A DNA stretch of 64,000 nucleotides, taken from contig JAVBKW010000014.1 of the NCBI GenBank assembly GCA_031553855.1, positions 1 through 64,000 on the forward strand, in the 5' to 3' direction. The notes under the pieces are model-generated. The model was given only the letters and a program-made list of their open reading frames with translations. It ran no database searches and was not told the DNA's origin. Of this stretch, positions 35,730 to 44,871 are shown piece after piece (within the stretch, counting starts at the first letter, position 1; every line of letters begins with the position of its first letter). Source of the DNA: RACS-047 sp031553855 (GTDB lineage: Bacteria > Bacillota > Clostridia > Christensenellales > Pumilibacteraceae). The translations under genes and the position numbers were made by a program.

Positions 35730-36265
35730 TTCCTTTCCTGCGCCCCATATAAATTTGAGACCTTGCCCTCTACCGACGGATGAACGTAACCGTTCATATT
35801 TCCGCCCATTGCGGCCAGCTCCCTTACTATTGTACTTGATATATGGCAGTAATTATGAGAGGAAATAAGGTAAATAAGCTCTAATTTTGGCACTTGTGAC
35901 TTGTAAACTTCCATTAAACTCTTTTCATATTCAAAATCGTTCGCCGTTCTCAAACCCCTGACGATAAAACTTGCGCCCTTTTGCACCGCAAAATCAGCCA
36001 AAAATCCCTCAAAGCTTTCAACAATTACATTTTTCAGCTCTTTCACAGACTCTTTTACGATCTGCGTGCGCCCCTCAATTGAAAGCTTGCAAACCTTTCC
36101 GCCCGTATCGGCTGCGACGGCGACGTAAATTTTATCAAAGCATAGGCAAGCGCGGGACAATATGTCGAAATGCCCCATCGTAAAAGGGTCGAACGAACCG
36201 GCAAAAACCGCCGTTTTATGCGTCATAGGCATTTTTGTATCCGTAAAATCTTTAACAGAGCTCAT
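35711..36265 (-). CDS. coaD: Phosphopantetheine adenylyltransferase
   Basis: 184 aa. Penultimate step of CoA synthesis. AVFAGSFDPFTMGHFDIL has the TxGH motif; IVRGLRTANDFEYE and a C-terminal SSTIVRELA (ISSTxxR) follow. It is ~13-18 residues longer at the N-terminus than usual. The start at 36265 has GGGAGG about 10 nt upstream; ATGs at 36235 and 36226 are alternatives. Confidence 0.95.
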   Translation of the reverse strand: MSSVKDFTDTKMPMTHKTAVFAGSFDPFTMGHFDILSRACLCFDKIYVAVAADTGGKVCKLSIEGRTQIVKESVKELKNVIVESFEGFLADFAVQKGASFIVRGLRTANDFEYEKSLMEVYKSQVPKLELIYLISSHNYCHISSTIVRELAAMGGNMNGYVHPSVEGKVSNLYGAQERKWNMKI

Positions 36266-36306
36266 TTAAGCGCGCCCTCCCTTTTTTAAAGAGATCTATC
36301 TTTAGC

Positions 36307-36357
36307 AAGACTGTGAAAAAAGTCCAATTTATTTTAATCGTCTCCAATCACAGTCTT
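36307..36357. repeat. Inverted repeat between rsmD and coaD
   Basis: AAGACTGTGA and TCACAGTCTT (10 bp, perfect) are separated by 31 AT-rich bases. It could be an mRNA stem-loop or a regulator-binding dyad. Little else can be said. Confidence 0.4.
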
Positions 36358-36358
36358 A

Positions 36359-36904
36359 TTAAGCTTTTAAAGTATAAAAGCTCAGCGACGTATTGCCGCA
36401 TTTACGCCTGTCGCAATCAAAGCCTTCAAAATCGGGCAGCATATTTGTTGAAGCATGCTCTATCATAACTACGCCGCCGGTTTTAAGAACGTTGTTTTTT
36501 GCAATAAGCGACATTATTTTAGCCTCGTATTTTTCCTTATACGGCGGATCGGCTAAGATAACGTCGAACTCCCCGTCCTTGAGCTTTTTAAGAGCCAGTT
36601 CAAACTCTGCGTTAAAAACGCTGTCTGAGGGCGCGCCGATTTTTTTGAGATTTTCCTTAGCGAGCCTGACGCTGCGGATATCTGCGTCGGCAAAGACGAC
36701 TTCCTTTGCGCCCCGGCTCAACGCCTCTATCCCCAGCGCGCCGCTGCCGCAAAACAGGTCTAAGACCTTTGCACCCGGTATACTACACCGGCTGCACAAA
36801 ATATTGAATATAGTTTCCTTTATACGGTCGGAGGTAGGGCGCACGTCGTCGCCCTCGGGCGAAATAAGCTTTTTGCCCTTATATTTTCCGGATATGACTC
36901 TCAT
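36359..36904 (-). CDS. rsmD: 16S rRNA (guanine(966)-N2)-methyltransferase
   Basis: 181 aa. Motifs are MRVISGKYKGKKLISPEG, RPTSDRIKETIFNIL, the SAM motif VLDLFCGSGALGIEALSRGA and the catalytic ILADPPYKEK. It is commonly found next to coaD, as here. Confidence 0.95.
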   Translation of the reverse strand: MRVISGKYKGKKLISPEGDDVRPTSDRIKETIFNILCSRCSIPGAKVLDLFCGSGALGIEALSRGAKEVVFADADIRSVRLAKENLKKIGAPSDSVFNAEFELALKKLKDGEFDVILADPPYKEKYEAKIMSLIAKNNVLKTGGVVMIEHASTNMLPDFEGFDCDRRKCGNTSLSFYTLKA

Positions 36905-36907
36905 GTT

Positions 36908-37483
36908 TTAGTTGTTGAACATTCTTAGTTCAGAAGCGATATCCCTGCGCTGATTTACCAATTTAAAAACTCTCAAAAGGTAGCCCAGAACAAAAAATCC
37001 GCAAAGAAGCAATATGGAGGGAAGATAAACCGCAAACGAAAGCCACGTTATGGGATCGACTGTTATAACGCCGAGCGTATTGAAAATCAAAGAAACCGGC
37101 ATAAGCAGAAAAAATACTATTCCGTGTATTATAGCGTTATTTAGTGCGATACCTAATATCAGCAAAATTATAAGAGGCGCTGCAAAAGAGACAAAATAAA
37201 GCGGAATATTTGAATATTTCATTTTGACCGCCGTAAAAACATTGCTGTTTTTGTCGCTTTGCTCGGCGGCAGTTTCCTTAAAATCCTTTTCTCCGCACGT
37301 TTTGCCGCTGAAGAAAATAACTATCGCTATCGGAGCCATAAACACAAAACCGAATATTACCGTAACGGCCTTGGGTATGCTATCGGACAAAAACACTAAT
37401 GAAAACAAGGAAAAGATCAGGCAGTACAGATAAAAAAGCCCGCTTGTAATAAAATATTTAGTTGCTTTTTGTTTTTTAATCAT
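36908..37483 (-). CDS. Membrane protein of unknown function
   Basis: 191 aa with four to five predicted TM helices (about 13-33, 37-57, 95-115, 120-140, 150-172) and a charged loop at 58-92. It ends 3 nt before rsmD, so it is probably in the same operon. No family is recognised. Confidence 0.8.
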   Translation of the reverse strand: MIKKQKATKYFITSGLFYLYCLIFSLFSLVFLSDSIPKAVTVIFGFVFMAPIAIVIFFSGKTCGEKDFKETAAEQSDKNSNVFTAVKMKYSNIPLYFVSFAAPLIILLILGIALNNAIIHGIVFFLLMPVSLIFNTLGVITVDPITWLSFAVYLPSILLLCGFFVLGYLLRVFKLVNQRRDIASELRMFNN

Positions 37484-37509
37484 TAATTACTCCCGCTGAT
37501 ACAGTCTTG

Positions 37510-38064
37510 TTAAGGCCTTTTGTAAATCATTGACGGCGTGATTATCATATCTAGAGGTACGTCGCAGCTTTCGCTCATAAAATCGCCGCACTTTTGTTCG
37601 TCGTAGGCAAGTCCGACGGAAAAGGTTTTATTTTTGCTCAAAAACTTATCGTAATAACCGCCGCCGTACCCTAACCTATAAAGACTTTCGTTAAACGCAA
37701 GCATCGGGACTATCGAAACGTCAGCTTTTCCTTCGTATACGGGTAAATCCTCGACGCCCTCGACGTTACCGAACTTGTCCGCAATTTTAAGCTTGGCGCA
37801 GCGCGGCCTTACAAGGCTCATTTTGCCGTCTACGGTTTTAGGAATAAAAACCTCATATTTGCCGTTTTCCTTATTAATATAATACTCTAATATTTTAAAA
37901 GTGTCAACTTCGGCGGGCATTGAGACGTATGAAAATATTTTCACAAAGCTGCAGCTATCTAAAAATGCGGACACTTTTTTGAAAATTTCCGCATCTTTTT
38001 CTTGTTTGTTAATTATCGCAAGCCTTTTAGCTTTCATTATCGTCCGTAATGCAGTTTTGTCCAA
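37510..38064 (-). CDS. 5-formyltetrahydrofolate cyclo-ligase
   Basis: 184 aa. It converts 5-formyl-THF with ATP to methenyl-THF. Motifs are PAEVDTF in the N-terminal half and YRLGYGGGYYDKFL in the C-terminal half. The TTG start at 38064 has AAGGA six nt upstream. Its 5' end overlaps alr by 38 nt. Confidence 0.93.
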   Translation of the reverse strand: MDKTALRTIMKAKRLAIINKQEKDAEIFKKVSAFLDSCSFVKIFSYVSMPAEVDTFKILEYYINKENGKYEVFIPKTVDGKMSLVRPRCAKLKIADKFGNVEGVEDLPVYEGKADVSIVPMLAFNESLYRLGYGGGYYDKFLSKNKTFSVGLAYDEQKCGDFMSESCDVPLDMIITPSMIYKRP

Positions 38065-39097
38065 TGTAATTCCTTTTCATACGTCCGCCCAGCGACGTGA
38101 GCGTTTCATATACGATAGTGCCGCAGCTTTTTGCCAAATCTTCGCCCTTGACCTTACCGCCTAAAATATAAACTTTATCATTTCCTTTAAGCTTAACATT
38201 TGAAACATCCACAAGCGTTATATCCATACAGACCTGCCCCACGACCGGGCAAAGAACGCCGCCGATATCGACAAACCTTTGTTCAGAATAATCCTTTTTC
38301 CGCCGGTAACCGTCGGCGTAACCGATCCGCAGAGCCGCAACGGACATATCAAACGGCGCGGTGTAATCGCCGTAGCCGATATGCGCGCCGGCCTCAACCC
38401 TTAAGACCTGCAATATATTCGTGTACACGCTTAAAACGGGCTTAGTGTAGAGCGAATAACCGTACGAGGCGATCCCGCAGCGCACCATATCAAGGCTGAA
38501 TTTTTGCCCCAAATTAAGGCAGCTGCTTGCCGCGATATGCTTTTTTGCCTTTAAATACTCAAACGGAGCTACGGCTCTTTCAAAAATATCAAGCTGATAA
38601 GCCGAACAAGCTTCGTCCTCGCCCATATACAAATGGCTGAAAAAGCTTTTTATTCGCAATCCTTTTGCAAGCGCAGCCGTTACTATTTCGTTTAAATCCT
38701 CCGGATTTGCGCCTATTCGGTTCATACCGGTGTTGACTTTAATATTTACGGCTTCAATGTGCCTATCTATGAATTTTAGCTGAGATGAGTCGCTTATTGA
38801 GGGTACTATGCCAGACAAAGTACCCTCATATCCGCTTTTAAGGTCATAAAACGAGCTTTCTGCGCACCCAAGAATGTTGACGGGCTTTAAAACCCCCGCA
38901 CTTTTTAAATCCATAGCTTCAGAAAATGTCGCTACGGCGAACTCGTCCGAGAATTTTTCGGCTGCTTTTGCGACCCGGGGCAATCCGTGCCCGTAGGCGT
39001 TTGCTTTCACAACAAGGCAAAATTTCGTTCCGGCTTTTTTTTTAATAGTTTTTATATTCTGCGCCAGAACGGATAAGTCGATATCAGCCGTTAATAT
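38027..39097 (-). CDS. alr: Alanine racemase with apparent ATA start
   Basis: PLP enzyme making D-alanine for the cell wall. The PLP Lys is in VVKANAYGHGLPRVAKAAE, the catalytic Tyr in IGYGDYTAPF and the substrate site in QVCMDITLVD. The expected N-terminus LTADIDLSVLAQNIKTIKKK is encoded upstream of the first usable codon (GTG at 39010, only one residue before the PLP Lys). No ATG, GTG or TTG exists in frame up to the previous stop. ATA at 39097-39095, ten nt after GGGAAG, falls exactly where ATG is expected and gives 356 aa. A mutated start or rare AUA initiation is inferred. Confidence 0.85.
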   Translation of the reverse strand: MLTADIDLSVLAQNIKTIKKKAGTKFCLVVKANAYGHGLPRVAKAAEKFSDEFAVATFSEAMDLKSAGVLKPVNILGCAESSFYDLKSGYEGTLSGIVPSISDSSQLKFIDRHIEAVNIKVNTGMNRIGANPEDLNEIVTAALAKGLRIKSFFSHLYMGEDEACSAYQLDIFERAVAPFEYLKAKKHIAASSCLNLGQKFSLDMVRCGIASYGYSLYTKPVLSVYTNILQVLRVEAGAHIGYGDYTAPFDMSVAALRIGYADGYRRKKDYSEQRFVDIGGVLCPVVGQVCMDITLVDVSNVKLKGNDKVYILGGKVKGEDLAKSCGTIVYETLTSLGGRMKRNYIGQNCITDDNES

Positions 39098-39122
39098 TGA
39101 AGCTTCACTTCCCTTTTTTGTT

Positions 39123-39542
39123 TTAGATGATACTGTTATCCAAGAGCTTGATCTTTTTCTCCGTCAGTATTTTTGCCGCCAAGGCTTCATCTGAAACTTT
39201 AAAAAGGATTATCGCATTTTTGGTCGCCATGTGCGCGAACGAATAGAGGTATTCAACGTTGATACCGCTTTCGTCCAAGAGCGCCAGAACGTCGGAAAGT
39301 CCGCCGGGGCGGTCGTCCACCTCGACTCCTATAAGCTCGGTGACGGTGACTGTGAAACCCGCATCCTTCAAAACTTTCTCGGCTTTTGAATTGTCTCTTG
39401 CAATACAGCGCAAAATTCCGAAATCCTTTGTATCTGCTATGGAAAGCGTGACAAGGTCAACGTCGTTCTTTTTCAAAATTTTTGTAAGCTCTAAAATACG
39501 CCCTTTACGGTTTTCCATAAAAACAGCTATCTGATTGACCAT
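39123..39542 (-). CDS. Tandem ACT-domain protein
   Basis: 139 aa with two ACT repeats (from MVNQIAVFMENRKGRILELT and from VTELIGVEVDDRPGGLSDVL). There is no catalytic domain. Such proteins often sit beside paaK and iorAB in anaerobes and are thought to bind amino acids as regulators. Here it lies 142 nt downstream of paaK on the same strand. Confidence 0.88.
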   Translation of the reverse strand: MVNQIAVFMENRKGRILELTKILKKNDVDLVTLSIADTKDFGILRCIARDNSKAEKVLKDAGFTVTVTELIGVEVDDRPGGLSDVLALLDESGINVEYLYSFAHMATKNAIILFKVSDEALAAKILTEKKIKLLDNSII

Positions 39543-39684
39543 TTGGCCGTCCTCCTAAAATATATTCTCCATGATATATTAATGTGCAAAATTAATTGTT
39601 ATATAAGCATTATACAAGTTTTTACAGCGCTTTTCAATAGTTTTTTTAAATTAAAGAAAAGCTGAATGAATCGTTTTACTTAAA

Positions 39685-40989
39685 TCAATTGTAAATCTTT
39701 CTGTTGTCGATGACCCTTACAGCCTTACCCTCGCTGCGCGGGATAGTGTTAGGCTCTACAAGGCGCACTTTAACGCCGATGCCGAGGGTCGAATTAATTT
39801 TAGCTTCCATTTCATCGATTATGAATTCGAGCCGCTTTACTTCGTCGCTGAACATAGCCGGCGAAAGCTCTACGCGCACTTCCATAGAATCGGTGTTGTT
39901 TTCTCTGCCGACGATAATCTGATAATGCGGCGACACGTAGCCAAGCTGAAGTAATACCGTTTCGATCTGCGAGGGGAATACGTTTATGCCGCGTACGATA
40001 AGCATATCGTCCTTTCTGCCCTTTATCTTGCCCATACGCACGTGCGTTCTTCCGCATTCGCAAACAGAGGTGTTAAGGGTGCATATATCCTTTGTGCGGT
40101 ATCTAAGCAGCGGCAGCGCCTGTTTTGTTAAGGTTGTGAAAACAAGCTCACCGCTTACGCCGTCCTTAACCGGATTCATATCGTCGTCTAAAATTTCAGG
40201 GCAGAAATGATCCTCCCAGACGTGCAATCCGTTTTTCACTTCGCATTCCATCGAGACGCCCGGCCCCATGATCTCGCTCAAGCCATAGATGTCGAACGCA
40301 CTGATATTAAGTTCTCTTTCAATAGAACGGCGCATTTCTTCAGTCCAAGGCTCCGCTCCGAATACTCCGGATTTTATATGAAAATCCTTGATACTGTAAC
40401 CGCCTTGAGCGATAGCTTCGGATAAGTACGCCGCGTATGAAGGCGTGCAGCATAGCGTAGTGGCTTCAAAGTCTTTAAGCAGCATAATCTGCCGCGCCGT
40501 ATTTCCGCTGCTGGCTGGCACCACCCTCGCCCCGATTTTCTCGGCTCCGTAGTGCGCGCCCAGGCCGCCTGTGAACATTCCGTAGCCGTATGCAACATGG
40601 ACTGTGGAGTCCTGTGTTACGCCCGCGCACGTTAAACTGCGCGCCATTACCTCCGACCAAACTTCGATATCGTCCTTTGTGTACCCGACTACCGTCATTT
40701 TACCGGTCGTGCCGCTTGAGGCATGAACGCGCACGACTTCCTTTTTCGGAACGGCAAAAAGTCCGAACGGATAATTATCGCGCAGGTCGGTTTTCTCTGT
40801 GAACGGAAGCTTGACTATATCGTCGATAATCTTAATATCGGAAGGCTTTAATTTCAGCTTATCCATTTTATTTTTGTAAAACGGGACGCGCTCATAAACA
40901 TAGGCGACAAGGCTGGCAAGCCTTTCTCCCTGCAAAACCTTTAGCTGATCCCTAGGCATACATTCAATTTTTTTGTTGAAATACAGCAC
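39685..40989 (-). CDS. paaK: Phenylacetate-CoA ligase-type AMP-binding enzyme (first copy)
   Basis: 434 aa ANL-superfamily ligase. ATP-binding motif HASSGTTGKMTVVGYT, DIYGLSEIMGPGVSMEC, and the hinge and C-terminal domain from GRKDDMLIVRGINVFPSQIE. In anaerobes next to IorAB it probably runs as an ADP/AMP-linked aryl-CoA ligase on indoleacetate or phenylacetate; the direction is inferred. Confidence 0.93.
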   Translation of the reverse strand: MLYFNKKIECMPRDQLKVLQGERLASLVAYVYERVPFYKNKMDKLKLKPSDIKIIDDIVKLPFTEKTDLRDNYPFGLFAVPKKEVVRVHASSGTTGKMTVVGYTKDDIEVWSEVMARSLTCAGVTQDSTVHVAYGYGMFTGGLGAHYGAEKIGARVVPASSGNTARQIMLLKDFEATTLCCTPSYAAYLSEAIAQGGYSIKDFHIKSGVFGAEPWTEEMRRSIERELNISAFDIYGLSEIMGPGVSMECEVKNGLHVWEDHFCPEILDDDMNPVKDGVSGELVFTTLTKQALPLLRYRTKDICTLNTSVCECGRTHVRMGKIKGRKDDMLIVRGINVFPSQIETVLLQLGYVSPHYQIIVGRENNTDSMEVRVELSPAMFSDEVKRLEFIIDEMEAKINSTLGIGVKVRLVEPNTIPRSEGKAVRVIDNRKIYN

Positions 40990-41060
40990 TTTGAAATTTT
41001 CTCCTTTCTTTAGAAAGTTTTTTAAGAAACGCTGAATACTTATAGACGTATTAAAAAGTT

Positions 41061-41630
41061 TTATGCGTTGAATCCGGCGTTAAAAGCTTTAAGATTGACC
41101 TCTTGAAGCTTTTCGGGCACGCTCATTTTAAGCGCGTCTGTCATAAGCGCATAGTCAAGCTTTGCAACCTTTGTGAGGATACCCAGCATAACTGTGTTGA
41201 CGGTTTTCACGTTTCCGCAGCTTAAAGCCGTTTTAAACGCGTCAGCCCTTACAAGCTCGAACCCGCCCTTTTCAAGCGTTGAAACGATATCCTGGGGGTA
41301 CTCGACTGCTCCGGTTATTACGGGCAGCGGCATAATTTTTTGCATATTGACTATAAGCTTACCGCCTTTTTTTAAGTTGTAGCTGTAGCGCAGCGCTTCA
41401 AGCTCCTCAAAAGCAAGCAAAACGTCCGCGTCGCCCTCGGCGATGACAGGCGAATAAACCTTATCGCCGAATTTTACGTATGTTACTACGCTGCCGCCGC
41501 GCTGTGCCATTCCGTGCACCTCGCTCAATTTGCAGTCGTAGCCCTTTAGCCCGGCATAATTTCCCAGTACGCGCGAAGCAAGCAGCGTACCCTGCCCGCC
41601 GACTCCCGCAATCAGTATGTTATAGCTCAT
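41061..41630 (-). CDS. iorB: Indolepyruvate:ferredoxin oxidoreductase, beta subunit
   Basis: 189 aa gamma-type domain (NILIAGVGGQGTLLASRVLG, EVHGMAQRGGSVVTYVKFG). With IorA it oxidatively decarboxylates aryl pyruvates to aryl-CoA with reduction of ferredoxin. The only ATG, at 41630, lies 14 nt from AGGAGG in sequence shared with the ArsR gene 5' region. A MITE separates it from iorA. Confidence 0.93.
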   Translation of the reverse strand: MSYNILIAGVGGQGTLLASRVLGNYAGLKGYDCKLSEVHGMAQRGGSVVTYVKFGDKVYSPVIAEGDADVLLAFEELEALRYSYNLKKGGKLIVNMQKIMPLPVITGAVEYPQDIVSTLEKGGFELVRADAFKTALSCGNVKTVNTVMLGILTKVAKLDYALMTDALKMSVPEKLQEVNLKAFNAGFNA

Positions 41631-41666
41631 TTTTATACTTATGACCTCCTAATGTCACAAAAAGTA

Positions 41667-41792
41667 GTGAAAGATAAGTCGCGGCGCAGGCGGGCAACAG
41701 TTGGATTGCCAAGGAAGAGGCGCGTATTTCACATACGCAACCGACGAGGCAAGACAAACGTAGCCCGTATGCGGCGATGAATTATCTTTCAC
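41667..41792. mobile_element. MITE-like element, copy 3 (126 bp)
   Basis: Same 11-bp ends GTGAAAGATAA / TTATCTTTCAC and interior as the copies at 22729. It fills the iorA-iorB gap. Its right repeat supplies the TGA stop of iorA. About 40 nt beyond its left end, including AGGAGG, match the ArsR gene upstream region. Confidence 0.9.
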
Positions 41793-43504
41793 GTTTTGAT
41801 CTCCTCTATCGCGCCGAACTTGCATACCTGCGCGCAAAGGCTGCAACCGGTGCAAAGCGATTTATCTATTTCGGGATTATCTTTCTTGTTTACGATAGCG
41901 GGGCAGCCCAGCTTTACACATACCTTGCAGTTTTTACATTTGTCGTTTATAGCATAAGCGGGGCGAACTTTTTTCGCTATCAAAGCGCAGGGCTCTTTTG
42001 CTATAATAACTGAAACCCCGTCTAAAGAAAGCTGGTATTGTATCGCCGTTTCAACGGCTTTTACGTCGCCGGCGTTTACGGTTATGATATTCTGAACGCC
42101 GCAGGCCTTAGCGATATCCTCATATTCAAGCTTATACGTGGGCAAATCGTATATCGTTCTGCCTGTGCCCGGATGCGGCTGGTGGCCCGTCATGCCCGTT
42201 GTAGAATTGTCGAGAATAAGAATCTTTGTGTTGAGGTTGTTATAAACCGCGTCTATAAGCCCCGTTATACCGCTGTGGACGAAAGTTGAATCGCCTAAAA
42301 CCGCTAAGGTTTTTTTGGCAAAATCGCGCCCTTGCGCTTTTTCCGCGCCGATCGCCATTCCTATGCTCGCACCCATGCAAATGACCGCGTCTACCGCGTT
42401 CAGCGGAGCAAGCGCGCCTAAAGTATTGCAGCCGATGTCGCCGAAAACGTTGAGCTTGAGTTTATTAATGACCGAAAAAACCGATCTGTGCGGACAGCCC
42501 GGGCAAAGCACCGGCGGACGGCTTACCGTCGTGAGCGGCGCGACGGGCTTTATGCCGAGTATTTTGTCCTTAATAACCGATACCGACAGCTTCCCGTAAG
42601 CGGGAATAAGGTTTTTGCCCTCGCAGGCTATACCGTTTGCCTTTAGCTGGTTTTCGATAAAGCCGTCAAGCTCCTCGATAACGATCAATCTTTCGACTTT
42701 TGAGGCAAAATTTCTGACGGCCGCTATCGGCAGCGGGTTAATAATGCCGATTTTAAATACTGAATAGTCCGGAAGCGCTTCTTTAACGTACTGATAGACG
42801 CTGCCCGAACAGACAATGCCCGTATTGCCTATGATTTCTTCTTTATTAATAGAAAAGGCGTTGCAGTCGTTGGCCATTTTCTGCATACGTTCCTCAACGA
42901 ACACGCGCCTTACTTTTGCCATTCCCGGCATAAGTACGTATTTATTGACGTTTTTTTCATAGGGCTTTGCGCCCGCCTCTGTGCGCGCGCTTTCGTTTAT
43001 ATAGCTTTGCGAATGAGAAACGCGCGTAGTCATACGCACAAAAACAGGAGTGTCGTATTGCTCGGATAATTCAAAAGCAAGCTTTGTGAACTCTAAGCTC
43101 TCCGCCGAATCTGACGGCTCAAGCATAGGAACCTTTGCGCTCAGCGCATAATATCGCGAATCCTGCTCGTTTTGTGAGCTGTGAACTCCCGGATCGTCGG
43201 CGACAGCCACAACAAGACCGCCGTTTACGCCAGAATAAGCCGCGGTAAAAAGAGGGTCGGCGGCGACGTTTAGCCCCACGTGCTTCATCGAAACTATCGA
43301 CCTTGCTCCCGCAATCGAGGCGCCTATCGCAACTTCCATTGCAACCTTTTCATTCGGCGACCATTCCGCGCTTATGCCTTTAAAGCCTGCGATAAATTCA
43401 GTGATTTCCGTGCTTGGCGTGCCCGGATACGCAGTTGCGACCGTAACACCCGCTTCAAACGCGCCTCTTGCTACGGCATAATTGCCTATTGCCAGTTTCT
43501 TCAT
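41789..43504 (-). CDS. iorA: Indolepyruvate:ferredoxin oxidoreductase, alpha subunit
   Basis: 571 aa. The N-terminal pyrimidine/TPP domains start GNYAVARGAFEAGVTVATAYPGTPSTE. The TPP site is GDIGCNTLGAL...GDSTFVHSGITGL. Two [4Fe-4S] ferredoxin motifs end the protein (CKNCKVCVKLGCP and CTGCSLCAQVCK). The last codons read E-I-K-T-TGA, and the TGA lies in the MITE end, so the natural C-terminus may have differed by a few residues. Confidence 0.95.
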   Translation of the reverse strand: MKKLAIGNYAVARGAFEAGVTVATAYPGTPSTEITEFIAGFKGISAEWSPNEKVAMEVAIGASIAGARSIVSMKHVGLNVAADPLFTAAYSGVNGGLVVAVADDPGVHSSQNEQDSRYYALSAKVPMLEPSDSAESLEFTKLAFELSEQYDTPVFVRMTTRVSHSQSYINESARTEAGAKPYEKNVNKYVLMPGMAKVRRVFVEERMQKMANDCNAFSINKEEIIGNTGIVCSGSVYQYVKEALPDYSVFKIGIINPLPIAAVRNFASKVERLIVIEELDGFIENQLKANGIACEGKNLIPAYGKLSVSVIKDKILGIKPVAPLTTVSRPPVLCPGCPHRSVFSVINKLKLNVFGDIGCNTLGALAPLNAVDAVICMGASIGMAIGAEKAQGRDFAKKTLAVLGDSTFVHSGITGLIDAVYNNLNTKILILDNSTTGMTGHQPHPGTGRTIYDLPTYKLEYEDIAKACGVQNIITVNAGDVKAVETAIQYQLSLDGVSVIIAKEPCALIAKKVRPAYAINDKCKNCKVCVKLGCPAIVNKKDNPEIDKSLCTGCSLCAQVCKFGAIEEIKT

Positions 43505-43552
43505 CTATGTAACCTCATAAAATTGGATTTTACTGTTTTTTTGCTCTTTCTA

Positions 43553-44854
43553 CTATTTTTTTGCTCTCAAGTCTTTAACTCTGCGCGCCTTTCCCTCAAA
43601 ACGCTGCAAGCTCATCGGTTCGACGAGTTTCACGTTTACGTCAAGCTGCAGGACTTCTTTGAGTTTCTTATGTATTTTCTGCTGGAGCTTTTCGAGCAAA
43701 CCATAGTTTAAAAGAAACTTGCCGTCGGTGATCTCGATATGCACCTCAAGCGTATCCATAAACCCGACGCGGTCAACTATTATTTCAAAAGAAGTGCCGA
43801 CTTCCTCCATTTCCATCAAAACGGCCTCTATTTGCGAGGGGAATACGTTTACGCCGCGGATTATCAGCATATCGTCGGTGCGGCCGACAACCTTATCCAT
43901 TCTGGAAGTCGTCCTTCCGCATACGCAGGTTTCCTTTGTGATGCGCGTTATGTCTTTTGTGCGGTAGCGCAGAACGGGCATACCTTCTTTTGTTATCGTA
44001 GTTAAAATCAGCTCGCCAAACTCACCCTCGGGAAGGTTTTTGAACGTATCTCTGTCTACGATTTCGGCATAGAAATGGTCGTCGGCAATGTGCATTCCGG
44101 TTTTAAATTCACATTCGCCCGAAACTCCGGGGCCGATTATTTCAGTTAAACCGTAGTTGTCGTTGGTTTTGATATTGAATATTCTTTGCAGCGTTTCGTG
44201 AGTTTCCTTAGTTGACGCTTCCGCGCCGAAAAAGCCGAGCCTAAGCGACAGATCCGCCGGAGTTATCCCCATTTTCTGCATAGTTTCGGCCATATACAAG
44301 CCGTACGACGGCGTTGCCACGAGCGCGGTGACGCGAAGGTCCTTCATCAGCATTATCTGGCGTTCGGTGTTTCCGCTTGAAATAGGAATGACCGTCGCGC
44401 CGACTTTTTCCCAGCCCATATGCAGACCGAGCGCGCCCGTGAACAAACCGTACCCGAACGCGTTCTGAACTATATCTTTACTTGTTCCGCCGCTGGCGAC
44501 TATAAAACGCGCCACGACGTCCGACCACATTTCAAGGTCGTTTTTCGTATACCCTACGACTATCGGCTTTCCCGTCGTGCCGGAGGATGCGTGAACTCTC
44601 AAAATTTTCTCCATATCAACAGCCAAAAGCCCGTACGGATAGTTGTCCCTAAAATCGTCTTTTGTGGTAAAGGGCACATTCTCGTAGTCTTTGAAGCTTT
44701 TGATATGCGACGGCTTTAAGCCGATCGAATCGAACCTTTTTTTGTAGAAAGGCACGTTGTCGTAGCAGTAAGCGACTGTTTTCTTGAGCCTTTCCAATTG
44801 CAGGCTTTCCAACGCTTTGCGCGGCATTGTTTCGATTTCTTTTTGAAAGAACAT
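43553..44854 (-). CDS. paaK: Phenylacetate-CoA ligase-type AMP-binding enzyme (second copy)
   Basis: 433 aa, clearly related to the enzyme at 39685 but diverged: HASSGTTGKPIVVGYT, DNYGLTEIIGPGVSGEC, GRTDDMLIIRGVNVFPSQIE. Two ligases flank iorAB, suggesting different aryl acids (indole-, phenyl- or hydroxyphenyl-acetate). It begins 17 nt after atpC on the same strand. Confidence 0.93.
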   Translation of the reverse strand: MFFQKEIETMPRKALESLQLERLKKTVAYCYDNVPFYKKRFDSIGLKPSHIKSFKDYENVPFTTKDDFRDNYPYGLLAVDMEKILRVHASSGTTGKPIVVGYTKNDLEMWSDVVARFIVASGGTSKDIVQNAFGYGLFTGALGLHMGWEKVGATVIPISSGNTERQIMLMKDLRVTALVATPSYGLYMAETMQKMGITPADLSLRLGFFGAEASTKETHETLQRIFNIKTNDNYGLTEIIGPGVSGECEFKTGMHIADDHFYAEIVDRDTFKNLPEGEFGELILTTITKEGMPVLRYRTKDITRITKETCVCGRTTSRMDKVVGRTDDMLIIRGVNVFPSQIEAVLMEMEEVGTSFEIIVDRVGFMDTLEVHIEITDGKFLLNYGLLEKLQQKIHKKLKEVLQLDVNVKLVEPMSLQRFEGKARRVKDLRAKK

Positions 44855-44871
44855 TTTTTAATTTCCTTAGT

